Part shown: positions 15,595 to 23,407 of the stretch, one piece after another
Position numbering within the stretch: the stretch's first letter is position 1
Layout: every line of letters begins with the position of its first letter
Source of the DNA: JASFTV01 sp050050615
Lineage (GTDB): Bacteria; Desulfobacterota; DSM-4660; Desulfatiglandales; HGW-15
DNA: 34,199 bases
Reading direction: 5' to 3'
Assembly (NCBI GenBank): GCA_050050615.1
Contig: JASFTV010000003.1
Span: 1 to 34,199, forward strand
Program-made: the position numbers and the translations under genes
Notes under the pieces: model-generated
What the model was told of the DNA's origin: nothing
Database searches by the model: none
Seen by the model: only the letters and a program-made list of their open reading frames with translations

Positions 15595-18500
15595 GTGAAT
15601 CAGGTCGCTGAAAGCATGAGAGACGACTACGCCGGGCAGCCCCAAATTCTTCTGATGGAGGATGAGTCCAGTGTGGCGCAGGGGCTTCAAATGATCCTGA
15701 GAGAAGAGGGTTATGGCGTGGATTTGGCTATGACGGGGCAGGGTGCTCTGGATACCTTGAGCCATAAAGATGTTGATCTCTTGGTAGCCGATCTCCGGTT
15801 GCCCGACATGGACGGCATGGAAGTGATTAGACACGTAAAGAAGAAGCAGCCCAAGACCGAGGTCATTGTCATTACGGGCTACTCAAATGTCTTATCAGCA
15901 GTGGAAGCCATGAAGACAGGCGTCTCCGACTACTTACCCAAACCGTTCACGGAGGAGGAATTCATGGCAAAAGTCCAGCGGGCGCTTAGAGAGAGAGAAG
16001 AAGCCCTTTCCAGAGAGAAGCTTGGGTTCGTGGAAAAAGGGGCGGAAATGGAGCAGGTGGCGGAAACCACGAAGGATGATTCCGCCTCTCAGCCCCAAAT
16101 CCTACTGATGGAGGATGAGTCCAGTGTGGCGCAGGGGCTCCAAATGATTCTCAAAGAAGAAGGTTATGGCGTGGATTTGACCATGACCGGAAAGAGTGCT
16201 CTGGATACCTTGAGCCATAAAGATGTTGATCTCTTGGTGGCCGATCTCCGGTTGCCCGACATGGATGGTATGGATGTGATTAGACACGTAAAGAAGAAGC
16301 AACCCAAGACCGAGGTTATTGTCATTACGGGCTACTCAAATGTCTTATCAGCCACGGATGCCATGAGAGCGGGCGTTTCCGACTATCTGCCCAAACCCTT
16401 CACTGAAGAGGAGTTCATGGCAGCGGTTGGGAGGACCTTGAAGGAGAGACAGGAAACTCTCTCCAAGGAGATCCGTGAATCCGTTGAGGCTGAAACTGGT
16501 GAGCTCGTCAAAATAGGGTTCTATATCTGCCATGGCGGGACCCATATTGCAAATAAGGTCTGGGTGGAGGATGTGATTGCCTTTGCCCGGAAGCAGCCGA
16601 ATGTGTTGCTGGCTAGAGATTATGATTACCTGTGCCAGGCTCCGGGCCTGGAGATGATTAAGAAAGACATCAGGGAGCTTGGCGTGAATCGAGTCGTCGT
16701 TGCAGCATGCAGCCCGAAACCCTACGGAAAGACCTTTAAGGAGGCCTGCCAGCAAGCAGGCCTCAAAGCTCAGCATTTCCAGATGACCCCTGTGCGCGAA
16801 CAGGTTGCATGGATCACCGAGGACCCCGCTGAAGCAACCAGGAAGGCAAAAACGCTGGCCGCAGCGGCTATCCACCGGGTGAAATACCATCGAACCCTTA
16901 CTGGCCGGGAGGTGAATGTACATCCTGATGTCCTGGTTGTCGGTGGCGGCATCGGGGGCATGCAGGCAGCCTTGGACATAGCCGAAGCCGGGCACAAGGC
17001 CTACCTCGTGGAAAGGCAGTCAACCATTGGCGGCCATATGCTTCAGTTTGATAAGACCTTCCCCACCCTGGATTGTGCGGCCTGTATTGGAACCCCGAAG
17101 ATGGTCTCGGTTGGGCAAAACCCAAATATCGAGCTTCTCACCTGTAGCGAAGTGAAGGAAATATCCGGCTTTATTGGCAACTATAAGGTGAAAATCCATC
17201 GTAGACCGAGGTACGTAAAAGAGGGCATCTGTACAGGCTGCGGTGAATGCGCCAGCGTCTGTCCTGTTACAAGACCAAACGAATGGGATGAAGGCCTTTC
17301 CGAAAGAAAGGCGATATACAGGTCCTTTCCCCAGGTCGTACCCATAACCTTTGCCATCGAAAAGAAGGACCGGGCCCCCTGCGTGGCCACTTGTCCCGCA
17401 GGTGCAAACGTCCAGGGTTATGTCCAACTCATAGGACAGGGTAAATATAAGCAGGCAGTCCAGCTGATTATGGAACGCGTGCCGTTGCCCGGAGTGCTCG
17501 GTCGGGTCTGCCCGCATCCTTGTGAAGCTGAATGCCGAAGAATTGAGGTGGATGAAGTTCTGTCCATCAGGGATTTAAAGCGTTTTGCTGCCGACCAGGT
17601 GAACCTGAGGGAACTCCCCCATCCGAGGATCGAGGAGCGCCCCGAAAAGGTTGCCGTGATTGGCTCCGGCCCTGCCGGCCTCACGGTGGCTTATTATCTT
17701 CGGCTTAAAGGTTATCAGGTGACCATCTTTGAGGCATTGCCTGTACTGGGAGGTATGCTCAGGGTGGGCATCCCCGATTATCGGCTCCCCCCGGAGGTAT
17801 TAGACCAGGAGATCGATTACATTCTCGGTCTGGGTGTTGAGGTGCGAAGGGGCGCAAGTCTGGGCCCTGATTATACGTTCGTCGACCTTAAGGAACAGGG
17901 TTTCGAGGTCATATTTCTTGGTATCGGATCTCACCGTGGCATGAAGTTAAACATTCCGGGAGAGGAGGATTTTGAAGGGGTTCTGGATGCCGTGGATTTC
18001 CTGAGAGCGGTGAATCTGGGAAACCGGGAAATGCCCGGAAGGCGTGTGGTCATCATCGGAGGCGGCAATGTGGCCATTGATGCAGCTCGAACAGCGCTTC
18101 GACTTGGTTCTGAAAAGGTGAGTATTGTATACCGCCGAACCCGGAAGGAAATGCCAGCTTATGAGGAAGAAGTCGAGGAAGCCCTGGCAGAGGGCGTCAA
18201 GATCCATTATCTAACAGCACCTGTGCGCATCCATGGTTCCGACGGAAAGTGCACCGGACTGGAATGCATCAAAACCGAGTTGGGAGAACGGGATGCTACC
18301 GGGCGTAGTCGACCAGTGCCTGTAGAGGGCTCCGAATTTGTCATGGACCTTGACGGGGTCATACCAGCCATCGGGCAGCAGCCTGATCTAGATGGGGTTG
18401 AGCATGAACCATCTCCTAAAACAACCCGTTGGGGCACTTTAGTTGTGAAACCCCATACGATGCAGACTTCCATCCCCTATGTGTTTGCTGGGGGTGATGC

Positions 18501-19911
18501 GGTCACAGGGCCGGCAACGGTTATTGAAGCTATTTCTTCAGGCCATAGGGCCGTGGAGGCGATTCACCGCTTCATAAATGGAGAGGATCTTAAGCGCTTC
18601 GCTGAAGAGCTGGCTGCCCATGAACCCCCTGGTCAGGATTGGCAGGAAATCCCGCCGGGCATAGCACGCGAGCCCCGAGCCAGGGTTGCCCTAAGAGATG
18701 CCAGCGAGAGAGCCCGCTGCTTTGACGAAGTGAATCTGGGTCTTTCGGAAGAAGCGGCGAAGCGGGAGGCTCAGCGCTGCCTAAGCTGCGGGATCTGCTG
18801 CGAGTGTATGGCGTGTGTGCGAACTTGTGAGGCAAACGCCATAGACCACAGCATGAAAGAAGAAGAATTGGAAGTGGAGGTTGGGAGCATCATAGTAGCA
18901 ACAGGATACGATCTTTGGGATCCCACTCCCATGAAGCAGTTTGGTTACGGGAAATACCCCAATGTTTTTACGAGCCTTGAGTTCGAACGTCTCAATAACG
19001 CCACAGGGCCCACCAATGGCCACATTCTGTTGAGGGACGGAAATGGGAATTTTACTAAGCCACCGGAGAGTGTGGCTATTATCCATTGTGTCGGGAGCCG
19101 GGATGAGAACTATTATGAGTACTGCTCCCGAGTCTGTTGTATGTATGCCCTGAAGTATGGCCATCTCCTTAAGGACAAAGTGGGGCACCATGCGAAAGTG
19201 TATGACTTTTACATTGACATGCGCTGCTTCGGGAAAGGTTATGAGGAATTCTACCGCAGGTGCCAAGAAGAGGGGATCATTTTTTTCAGGGGTAAACCTT
19301 CTGAAATCACAGACCAAGCCCTCAGCCCAGAAGAGGAGGGCAAGCTCATCGTTATCGGCGAAGATACCCTTCTGAACAGGCCCTGCCGAATCCCTGTTGA
19401 TATGGTGATCCTGTGTGCCGCCATAGAGGCCCGTAAGGACACCGCCGAAGTGGCAAGGATCTTCGATATCCATCGGGGAGCCGATGGGTTCTTCTTAGAG
19501 GAGCACCCTAAGTTGGCGCCACTAAGTACTGCGACACGCGGAATTTTCTTGGCTGGGACCTGCCAAGGACCCAAAGACATTCCAGACACGGTCGCACAGG
19601 CCTCGGGTGCTGCTGCACAAGCCCTCGAGCTGGCCATCCGGGGAAAGATCGAAATTCCATCCACCATGGCTTGGATAGATCCAGATGTGTGTGAAGGCTG
19701 CGGGAACTGTATCAAGCAGTGCGCTTACTCGGCCATTTGGTTTGATATACGAAAAGGAGTATCGGTGGTGAATCAGGCCATTTGTAAGGGATGCGGAGTT
19801 TGTGTTAGCCATTGCCCGAGCAGTGCTGCCCATATGTGGCAATTCAGCGAAAACCAAATTCTCACAGAGTTCGACGGCATTATGGAGGGGCTGCGAGCGG
19901 TGGCGGTGTAA
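15595..19911 (+). CDS. Two-receiver-domain / HdrA-like flavoprotein fusion with inserted GltD/NfnB-like module
   Basis: Residue numbers count from an in-frame ATG at 15589; the GTG at 15595 is the preferred start because AGGAGG lies 7 bases before it (1438 residues). Two complete receiver domains come first (18-135, acceptor D68, K118; 169-286, acceptor D219, K269). An HdrA-like part follows (about 305-1440). It has FAD Rossmann VVGGGIGGMQAA (450-461), DCAACIGTPKMVSVG, a four-Cys cluster site (C548, C551, C554, C558) and two C-terminal [4Fe-4S] ferredoxin motifs (C1368-C1378 and C1399-C1409). Inserted at about 580-1060 is a GltD/NfnB-like module with its own Cys clusters (C598, C602, C641, C645, C649), FAD Rossmann VIGSGPAGL (690-698) and NAD(P)H Rossmann IIGGGNVAIDAARTAL. 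A Cys-rich CLSCGICCECMACVRTC joint follows. HdrA proteins bifurcate or confurcate electrons in complexes; that role, with NAD(P)H as donor, is inferred. Phosphorylation control is implied by the intact receivers. No HdrB, HdrC or hydrogenase partner is encoded nearby. Confidence 0.92.
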   Translation: MNQVAESMRDDYAGQPQILLMEDESSVAQGLQMILREEGYGVDLAMTGQGALDTLSHKDVDLLVADLRLPDMDGMEVIRHVKKKQPKTEVIVITGYSNVLSAVEAMKTGVSDYLPKPFTEEEFMAKVQRALREREEALSREKLGFVEKGAEMEQVAETTKDDSASQPQILLMEDESSVAQGLQMILKEEGYGVDLTMTGKSALDTLSHKDVDLLVADLRLPDMDGMDVIRHVKKKQPKTEVIVITGYSNVLSATDAMRAGVSDYLPKPFTEEEFMAAVGRTLKERQETLSKEIRESVEAETGELVKIGFYICHGGTHIANKVWVEDVIAFARKQPNVLLARDYDYLCQAPGLEMIKKDIRELGVNRVVVAACSPKPYGKTFKEACQQAGLKAQHFQMTPVREQVAWITEDPAEATRKAKTLAAAAIHRVKYHRTLTGREVNVHPDVLVVGGGIGGMQAALDIAEAGHKAYLVERQSTIGGHMLQFDKTFPTLDCAACIGTPKMVSVGQNPNIELLTCSEVKEISGFIGNYKVKIHRRPRYVKEGICTGCGECASVCPVTRPNEWDEGLSERKAIYRSFPQVVPITFAIEKKDRAPCVATCPAGANVQGYVQLIGQGKYKQAVQLIMERVPLPGVLGRVCPHPCEAECRRIEVDEVLSIRDLKRFAADQVNLRELPHPRIEERPEKVAVIGSGPAGLTVAYYLRLKGYQVTIFEALPVLGGMLRVGIPDYRLPPEVLDQEIDYILGLGVEVRRGASLGPDYTFVDLKEQGFEVIFLGIGSHRGMKLNIPGEEDFEGVLDAVDFLRAVNLGNREMPGRRVVIIGGGNVAIDAARTALRLGSEKVSIVYRRTRKEMPAYEEEVEEALAEGVKIHYLTAPVRIHGSDGKCTGLECIKTELGERDATGRSRPVPVEGSEFVMDLDGVIPAIGQQPDLDGVEHEPSPKTTRWGTLVVKPHTMQTSIPYVFAGGDAVTGPATVIEAISSGHRAVEAIHRFINGEDLKRFAEELAAHEPPGQDWQEIPPGIAREPRARVALRDASERARCFDEVNLGLSEEAAKREAQRCLSCGICCECMACVRTCEANAIDHSMKEEELEVEVGSIIVATGYDLWDPTPMKQFGYGKYPNVFTSLEFERLNNATGPTNGHILLRDGNGNFTKPPESVAIIHCVGSRDENYYEYCSRVCCMYALKYGHLLKDKVGHHAKVYDFYIDMRCFGKGYEEFYRRCQEEGIIFFRGKPSEITDQALSPEEEGKLIVIGEDTLLNRPCRIPVDMVILCAAIEARKDTAEVARIFDIHRGADGFFLEEHPKLAPLSTATRGIFLAGTCQGPKDIPDTVAQASGAAAQALELAIRGKIEIPSTMAWIDPDVCEGCGNCIKQCAYSAIWFDIRKGVSVVNQAICKGCGVCVSHCPSSAAHMWQFSENQILTEFDGIMEGLRAVAV

Positions 19912-19994
19912 AAGACAAGACAGCCTTCAGAAAAGGCATCATCACTTTTGGGTCGAGTAGAAAATGTTCTCCTTAGCAAGAAGGAGGTATGGTC

Positions 19995-21722
19995 ATGAAT
20001 CAGGTGGCTGAAACCATAAGAGATGATTCCGCCGGGCAGGCTCGAATCCTTCTGATAGAGGATGAGTCGAGTGTGGCACAGGGGCTTCAAATGATCCTCA
20101 GAGAAGAGGGTTATGGCGTGGATTTGGCCAGGACGGGACAGAGTGCTCTGGATACCTTGAGCCATAAAGATTTTGACCTCCTGGTGGCCGATCTCCGATT
20201 GCCTGACATGGATGGCATGGAGGTGATTAAGCATGTAAAGGATGAGAGTCCGGATACCGAGGTTATCGTCATCACAGGATATGCAAACGTCCCATCAGCA
20301 GTGGAAGCCATGAAGACAGGCGCCTCCGGGTACTTGCCCAAACCGTTCGCGGACGACGTGTTCAAGGCAGCGGTGGAGGAGGCCCTGAAAGAGAAGAAGC
20401 GGGTGCCCACCGGGAACCACTTTAAGCCAGTGCAGCGTGAGGAAAAAAAGCTCATACAGAAGAGGGAAGTGATGCGAGTCCTGAAAAGAGCTTCCGATTT
20501 CATCACCAAGCCTTTTGATGATAAACCCATCATCGTCGGTCTTGATCGGGCCAGAGAGAATTACACGACCATGATGGAAGGGAGGGCAACGGACACATCC
20601 GAGGAGCTGGCAAAAACCATCCACTTCAGAAATAATCTGATTGAAAGCTCAATTGACGGCATTCTAGGGTGCGATAAAGATGGGAAAATCATCACTATCA
20701 ATAGAAGCCTGCAGAAGAACTTAGGTTATTCTCGGAACGAAGTATGCGAGAAAATGTCGTTCGATCAACTTCTTGAGATGGGGGGAGCAGAGAAGTTCAG
20801 AGAGAAACTGTATAGTGAAGAATGCGGAGGGAGAAACCGACTATTCCTCTTTGAGACAAACCTTGTTGACAAAACAGGAAAGAAAGTCCCGGTCCAGGTC
20901 TCGGCAACGGTCATGTTTGAGGAGGATATAGAGATAGGCATTGTGGCTTTCTTCAGGGACCTGAGAGAGCTCAGAAGACTGGAACGACAAATGACAGATC
21001 AAACCTCGCTCCTTCATCAGGACAAAATGATGTCCCTGGGCAGACTGGCCGCCAGCGTTGTCCATGAAATTAATAACCCTCTTACGGGCATCCTGAATTA
21101 TCTTCGACTTATGAGTAAGATCATGAATCGGGATGCCCTGAACCCGGAACATATACGTAAATTTCAAAGGTATTTGGATGTTGCCGAGAGCGAAACAGAC
21201 CGCTGCTCAGGGATCGTTTCCAATCTGCTCGCTTTCTCACGGAAATCCAAAATGGAATTTGGTGAGATGAGTGTCAATGAATTGCTGAAACGGTGCATTA
21301 TGCTCAGCCAGCACAAACTCACCTTGCAGAATATTCAGATCAAGACCGAACTGCAACCTGAGATTCCGCTCGTATGGGGAGACTTCAACCAGATCCAGCA
21401 ATGTGTGATCAATCTCATCTTTAACGCCATCGATGCCATGCCCGAAGGAGGTACGCTGAGCATTGGAAGTGCCTTGGATTCAAAAAAAAGGCTGGCAGAA
21501 ATAACGATCCGGGATACGGGATGTGGCATTCCCAAAGAGGATCTGCCCAATATCTTCGAGCCATTTTTCACCACCAAAGTGGAGGGAAAGGGACTCGGCC
21601 TCGGCCTATCCACCGTGTACGGCATCGTGAACCGGCACAAGGGAACGATGGCCGTGGAAAGTGAGGTAGGGCAGGGCACCACCTTCCACATCAAACTCCC
21701 TATCAGAAAGCCTGAAGGATGA
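19995..21722 (+). CDS. REC-PAS-HisKA-HATPase histidine kinase with a residual second receiver fragment
   Basis: This soluble kinase has 575 residues. The start at 19995 has AAGGAGG 7 bases upstream; the ATG at 19989 is too close. Receiver domain about 16-133 (acceptor D66 in LLVADLRLPDMDG, K116) is nearly identical to those of the HdrA fusion. Residues 159-193 (VMRVLKRASDFITKPFDDKP and following) match only the last third of the receiver of the kinase at 10666 and look like a remnant. Then come PAS (about 207-325), HisKA with H357 in ASVVHEINNPLTGILNY, N box INLIFNAIDAMPEGG, G1 DTGCGI and G2 GKGLGLGLSTVYGI. It follows the HdrA fusion by 83 bases and probably shares its sigma-54 transcript, so it may phosphorylate the fused receivers. 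That pairing is inferred. Confidence 0.92.
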   Translation: MNQVAETIRDDSAGQARILLIEDESSVAQGLQMILREEGYGVDLARTGQSALDTLSHKDFDLLVADLRLPDMDGMEVIKHVKDESPDTEVIVITGYANVPSAVEAMKTGASGYLPKPFADDVFKAAVEEALKEKKRVPTGNHFKPVQREEKKLIQKREVMRVLKRASDFITKPFDDKPIIVGLDRARENYTTMMEGRATDTSEELAKTIHFRNNLIESSIDGILGCDKDGKIITINRSLQKNLGYSRNEVCEKMSFDQLLEMGGAEKFREKLYSEECGGRNRLFLFETNLVDKTGKKVPVQVSATVMFEEDIEIGIVAFFRDLRELRRLERQMTDQTSLLHQDKMMSLGRLAASVVHEINNPLTGILNYLRLMSKIMNRDALNPEHIRKFQRYLDVAESETDRCSGIVSNLLAFSRKSKMEFGEMSVNELLKRCIMLSQHKLTLQNIQIKTELQPEIPLVWGDFNQIQQCVINLIFNAIDAMPEGGTLSIGSALDSKKRLAEITIRDTGCGIPKEDLPNIFEPFFTTKVEGKGLGLGLSTVYGIVNRHKGTMAVESEVGQGTTFHIKLPIRKPEG

Positions 21723-21781
21723 TTCGTCCAAGTCTTGTAAACAATGGCTACAATAGGCATAGCTAAAGGCAACACTTCTGT

Positions 21782-21815
21782 AACAGCTTAATTTTAAATG
21801 ACTATTTAAGCTGTT
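21782..21815. repeat. 10-bp inverted repeat downstream of the kinase gene
   Basis: AACAGCTTAA (21782-21791) and TTAAGCTGTT (21806-21815) are perfect inverted arms with a 14-base AT-rich loop. It lies 60 bases past the kinase stop and 150 bases upstream of the sigma-54 promoter at 21962. It may end the upstream transcript or serve as an activator site. No poly-T follows. The rest of the 320-base spacer has no gene. Confidence 0.5.
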
Positions 21816-21961
21816 CCCCGTCTTATCCCTTCGCAGTGTAGCCGTTTCCTTCATCATTTTTCCGCACGTAGACTTCTTCCAAAAGCACAAGCCTGAACCA
21901 AACGCAAGATCATTCAATCATTTCAGATACCTAAACCTAGAAAGGGCCACGTTTCGTTTTG

Positions 21962-21977
21962 TGGCATCCTCGTTGCT
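21962..21977 (+). promoter_or_regulatory. Sigma-54 (-24/-12) promoter of the Cys-motif/GcvH-like genes
   Basis: TGGCATCCTCGTTGCT fits TGGCAC-N5-TTGCW with one difference and has the obligatory 10-base GG to GC spacing. It lies 35-70 bases upstream of the possible starts of the small Cys-motif protein. This is the second strong -24/-12 site in the plus-strand cluster. Confidence 0.75.
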
Positions 21978-22042
21978 TATATAGAGAGAAGAGGGCTTAG
22001 CGGAAGGAACCGTGAACCCCCAAAATCCTTAGTGATGACGAG

Positions 22043-22270
22043 GTGGTGGAGGTGAGGCATAGAATCATTCAAGCGGAAGCGAGGCGTCTGTCATACCGTG
22101 GCCATTGTATCCACGCTACAAAGGCTCGGACAAGCATACCCAAGATCTGCACTCGCAATTATGAGTGTTGGCATTGTGCCTTTGAGCAGTGGCTTGAGAC
22201 GATTGAAGAGGCACATCAGGCTGAGGGAAGCTGCCCGGTGGGGAGCAGTCTCTTATCAAAAGGCGCGTGA
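22043..22270 (+). CDS. Small protein with a C-x13-C-x5-C-x2-C motif
   Basis: This 75-residue protein is not a family I can name. Its centre, RRLSYRGHCIHATKARTS followed by IPKICTRNYECWHCAFEQ, aligns with the second Cys module of the next gene (PKICTMNYECYHCPYDQ). The cysteines C22, C36, C42 and C45 suggest a metal or iron-sulfur site. The GTG at 22043 has no Shine-Dalgarno sequence. A better site (GGAAGGAACC) precedes a GTG at 22012, which is in another frame: dropping one C from the CCCCC run at 22017-22021 would join it to give MNPKILSDDEVVEVRH. So either the true N-terminus is short, or there is a frameshift or base-call error. It is co-transcribed with the GcvH-like gene 36 bases downstream. 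Confidence 0.65.
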   Translation: MVEVRHRIIQAEARRLSYRGHCIHATKARTSIPKICTRNYECWHCAFEQWLETIEEAHQAEGSCPVGSSLLSKGA

Positions 22271-22306
22271 GGGATTGAAACACGTTCGAAGGAAGGAGCC
22301 AGAAAA

Positions 22307-23251
22307 ATGAAGGACAGAAAAGCAGCCAAAGAAAGAGGCAAGAAGAAGGAAAGGGTTCAGGGTTTCCAGGTCCTTGAACAGGAATGTATCTGGATGAAGG
22401 CGGGGGTCGTCAACTTCCGTCTCTGTGACAACGCCTATGATTGTTACAATTGTCCATTTGATCGCGGGATGAGAAAAGCGATGAATTTGGAACCGCAATC
22501 TGAGACCGGAGAGAGCCAGCCGGCATGGGTGGCGCATTTGAAGAGGAACTATCATGGCGCCTCTCGTCAGTGCCGCCATGCTTTGACGGGTCGCGTCAAT
22601 GCACCTAAGATATGTACCATGAACTACGAGTGCTACCATTGCCCTTACGATCAAATGCTGGATGAACTGGATATTGCCCGCCCTGCAGAGGCTCCCAGTT
22701 ACCAACTCGCCTCAGGGTATCGAATGGCTCAAGGCTATTATTATCATATGGGGCACAGCTGGGCTCGTTTTGAGCATGGTGGGCGTGTCAGGGTAGGATT
22801 TGATGATTTCCTCGTCAAGGTTTTTGGTGCCCCCAAAACCCTTACCCTTCCATTCCTGGGATCTCATTTGGTGCAAAACCAGGTGGGATGGTCATTCGCC
22901 CGGGATGATCACCGAGCCGCTGTTTTATCGCCCGTGTCAGGAACCGTCCTCGCTGTGAACCACAAGGCCCAAGACCACCCTGAAATCAGCCGGGAGGATC
23001 CTTATAGGGAAGGGTGGTTATTCATCTTGGAACCGAAGATGCCGAAGAGGGATCTTAAAGGACTCTATTTTGGGGATGACAGCTTTCAATGGATGGAGCA
23101 CGAAACCAAAGAACTGATGTCGCTTATGGGACCGGAATATGAACAATTGGCAGCCACAGGGGGTACACCGGTCAGCGACCTCTTCGGTCAGTTCCCGGTT
23201 GTCGGATGGGATAGCCTGGTGCGCACATTTCTCCGCACTGAAAAGATGTGA
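22307..23251 (+). CDS. GcvH-like (lipoyl-domain fold) protein with two N-terminal four-Cys modules
   Basis: The 314-residue protein has a basic start and two related modules: C27-x12-C40-x5-C46-x2-C49 and C89-x13-C103-x5-C109-x2-C112. A C-terminal domain (about 140-260) resembles the glycine cleavage H protein: GHSWARFEHGGRVRVGFDDFLVKVFG, then LSPVSGTVLAVNHK and DPYREGWLFILEP. Where GcvH has its lipoyl-lysine in ESVKAAS, this protein reads FARDDHRAA, with Asp at the aligned place, so ordinary lipoylation looks impossible. No glycine-cleavage T, P or L gene is nearby, so a role in glycine breakdown is unlikely. A carrier or regulatory role with the HdrA fusion is speculation. GGAAGGAG precedes the ATG. 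It is the last gene of the plus-strand block. Confidence 0.82.
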   Translation: MKDRKAAKERGKKKERVQGFQVLEQECIWMKAGVVNFRLCDNAYDCYNCPFDRGMRKAMNLEPQSETGESQPAWVAHLKRNYHGASRQCRHALTGRVNAPKICTMNYECYHCPYDQMLDELDIARPAEAPSYQLASGYRMAQGYYYHMGHSWARFEHGGRVRVGFDDFLVKVFGAPKTLTLPFLGSHLVQNQVGWSFARDDHRAAVLSPVSGTVLAVNHKAQDHPEISREDPYREGWLFILEPKMPKRDLKGLYFGDDSFQWMEHETKELMSLMGPEYEQLAATGGTPVSDLFGQFPVVGWDSLVRTFLRTEKM

Positions 23252-23264
23252 AAAGTCGACTTCA

Positions 23265-23364
23265 TTCTAGTGTGTTGTAACACAAATAACTTATCCAAAT
23301 GACAACGACGACCGCCGGCTGCGATAGAAGGTTGTCAAGTTATTTACGACACACAACACTAGAA
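23265..23364. repeat. 100-bp imperfect palindrome between convergent genes
   Basis: Terminal arms 23265-23292 and 23337-23364 are reverse complements at 22 of 28 positions (TTCTAGTGT and AAATAACTT blocks exact). A nested pair GACAAC/GTTGTC lies inside. The right half, beginning CTGCGATAGAAGGTTGTCAAG, recurs at about 27152-27195. It resembles a small non-autonomous mobile palindrome and could also terminate both converging genes. Confidence 0.65.
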
Positions 23365-23407
23365 GCCCGGTCCTTCGAGACGGGTCCTATGGGTGCGGAT
23401 TCTTTGC

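Noticed and set aside
15553..15834. Minus-strand ORFs antisense to the receiver domains (also at 16102 and 19773)
   Set aside because: They are mirror frames of three duplicated receiver domains, which explains why they resemble one another.
17320..18770. A separate glutamate synthase small subunit gene
   Set aside because: The GltD/NfnB-like module is in frame inside the HdrA-like protein, with no internal stop, and HdrA sequence continues after it.
22307..23251. Glycine cleavage H protein
   Set aside because: The lipoyl-lysine is missing, the protein is over twice the usual length with Cys modules, and no gcvT, gcvP or lpd lies nearby.
23265..23364. An insertion sequence
   Set aside because: Inverted arms exist but the element is only 100 bp and encodes no transposase.
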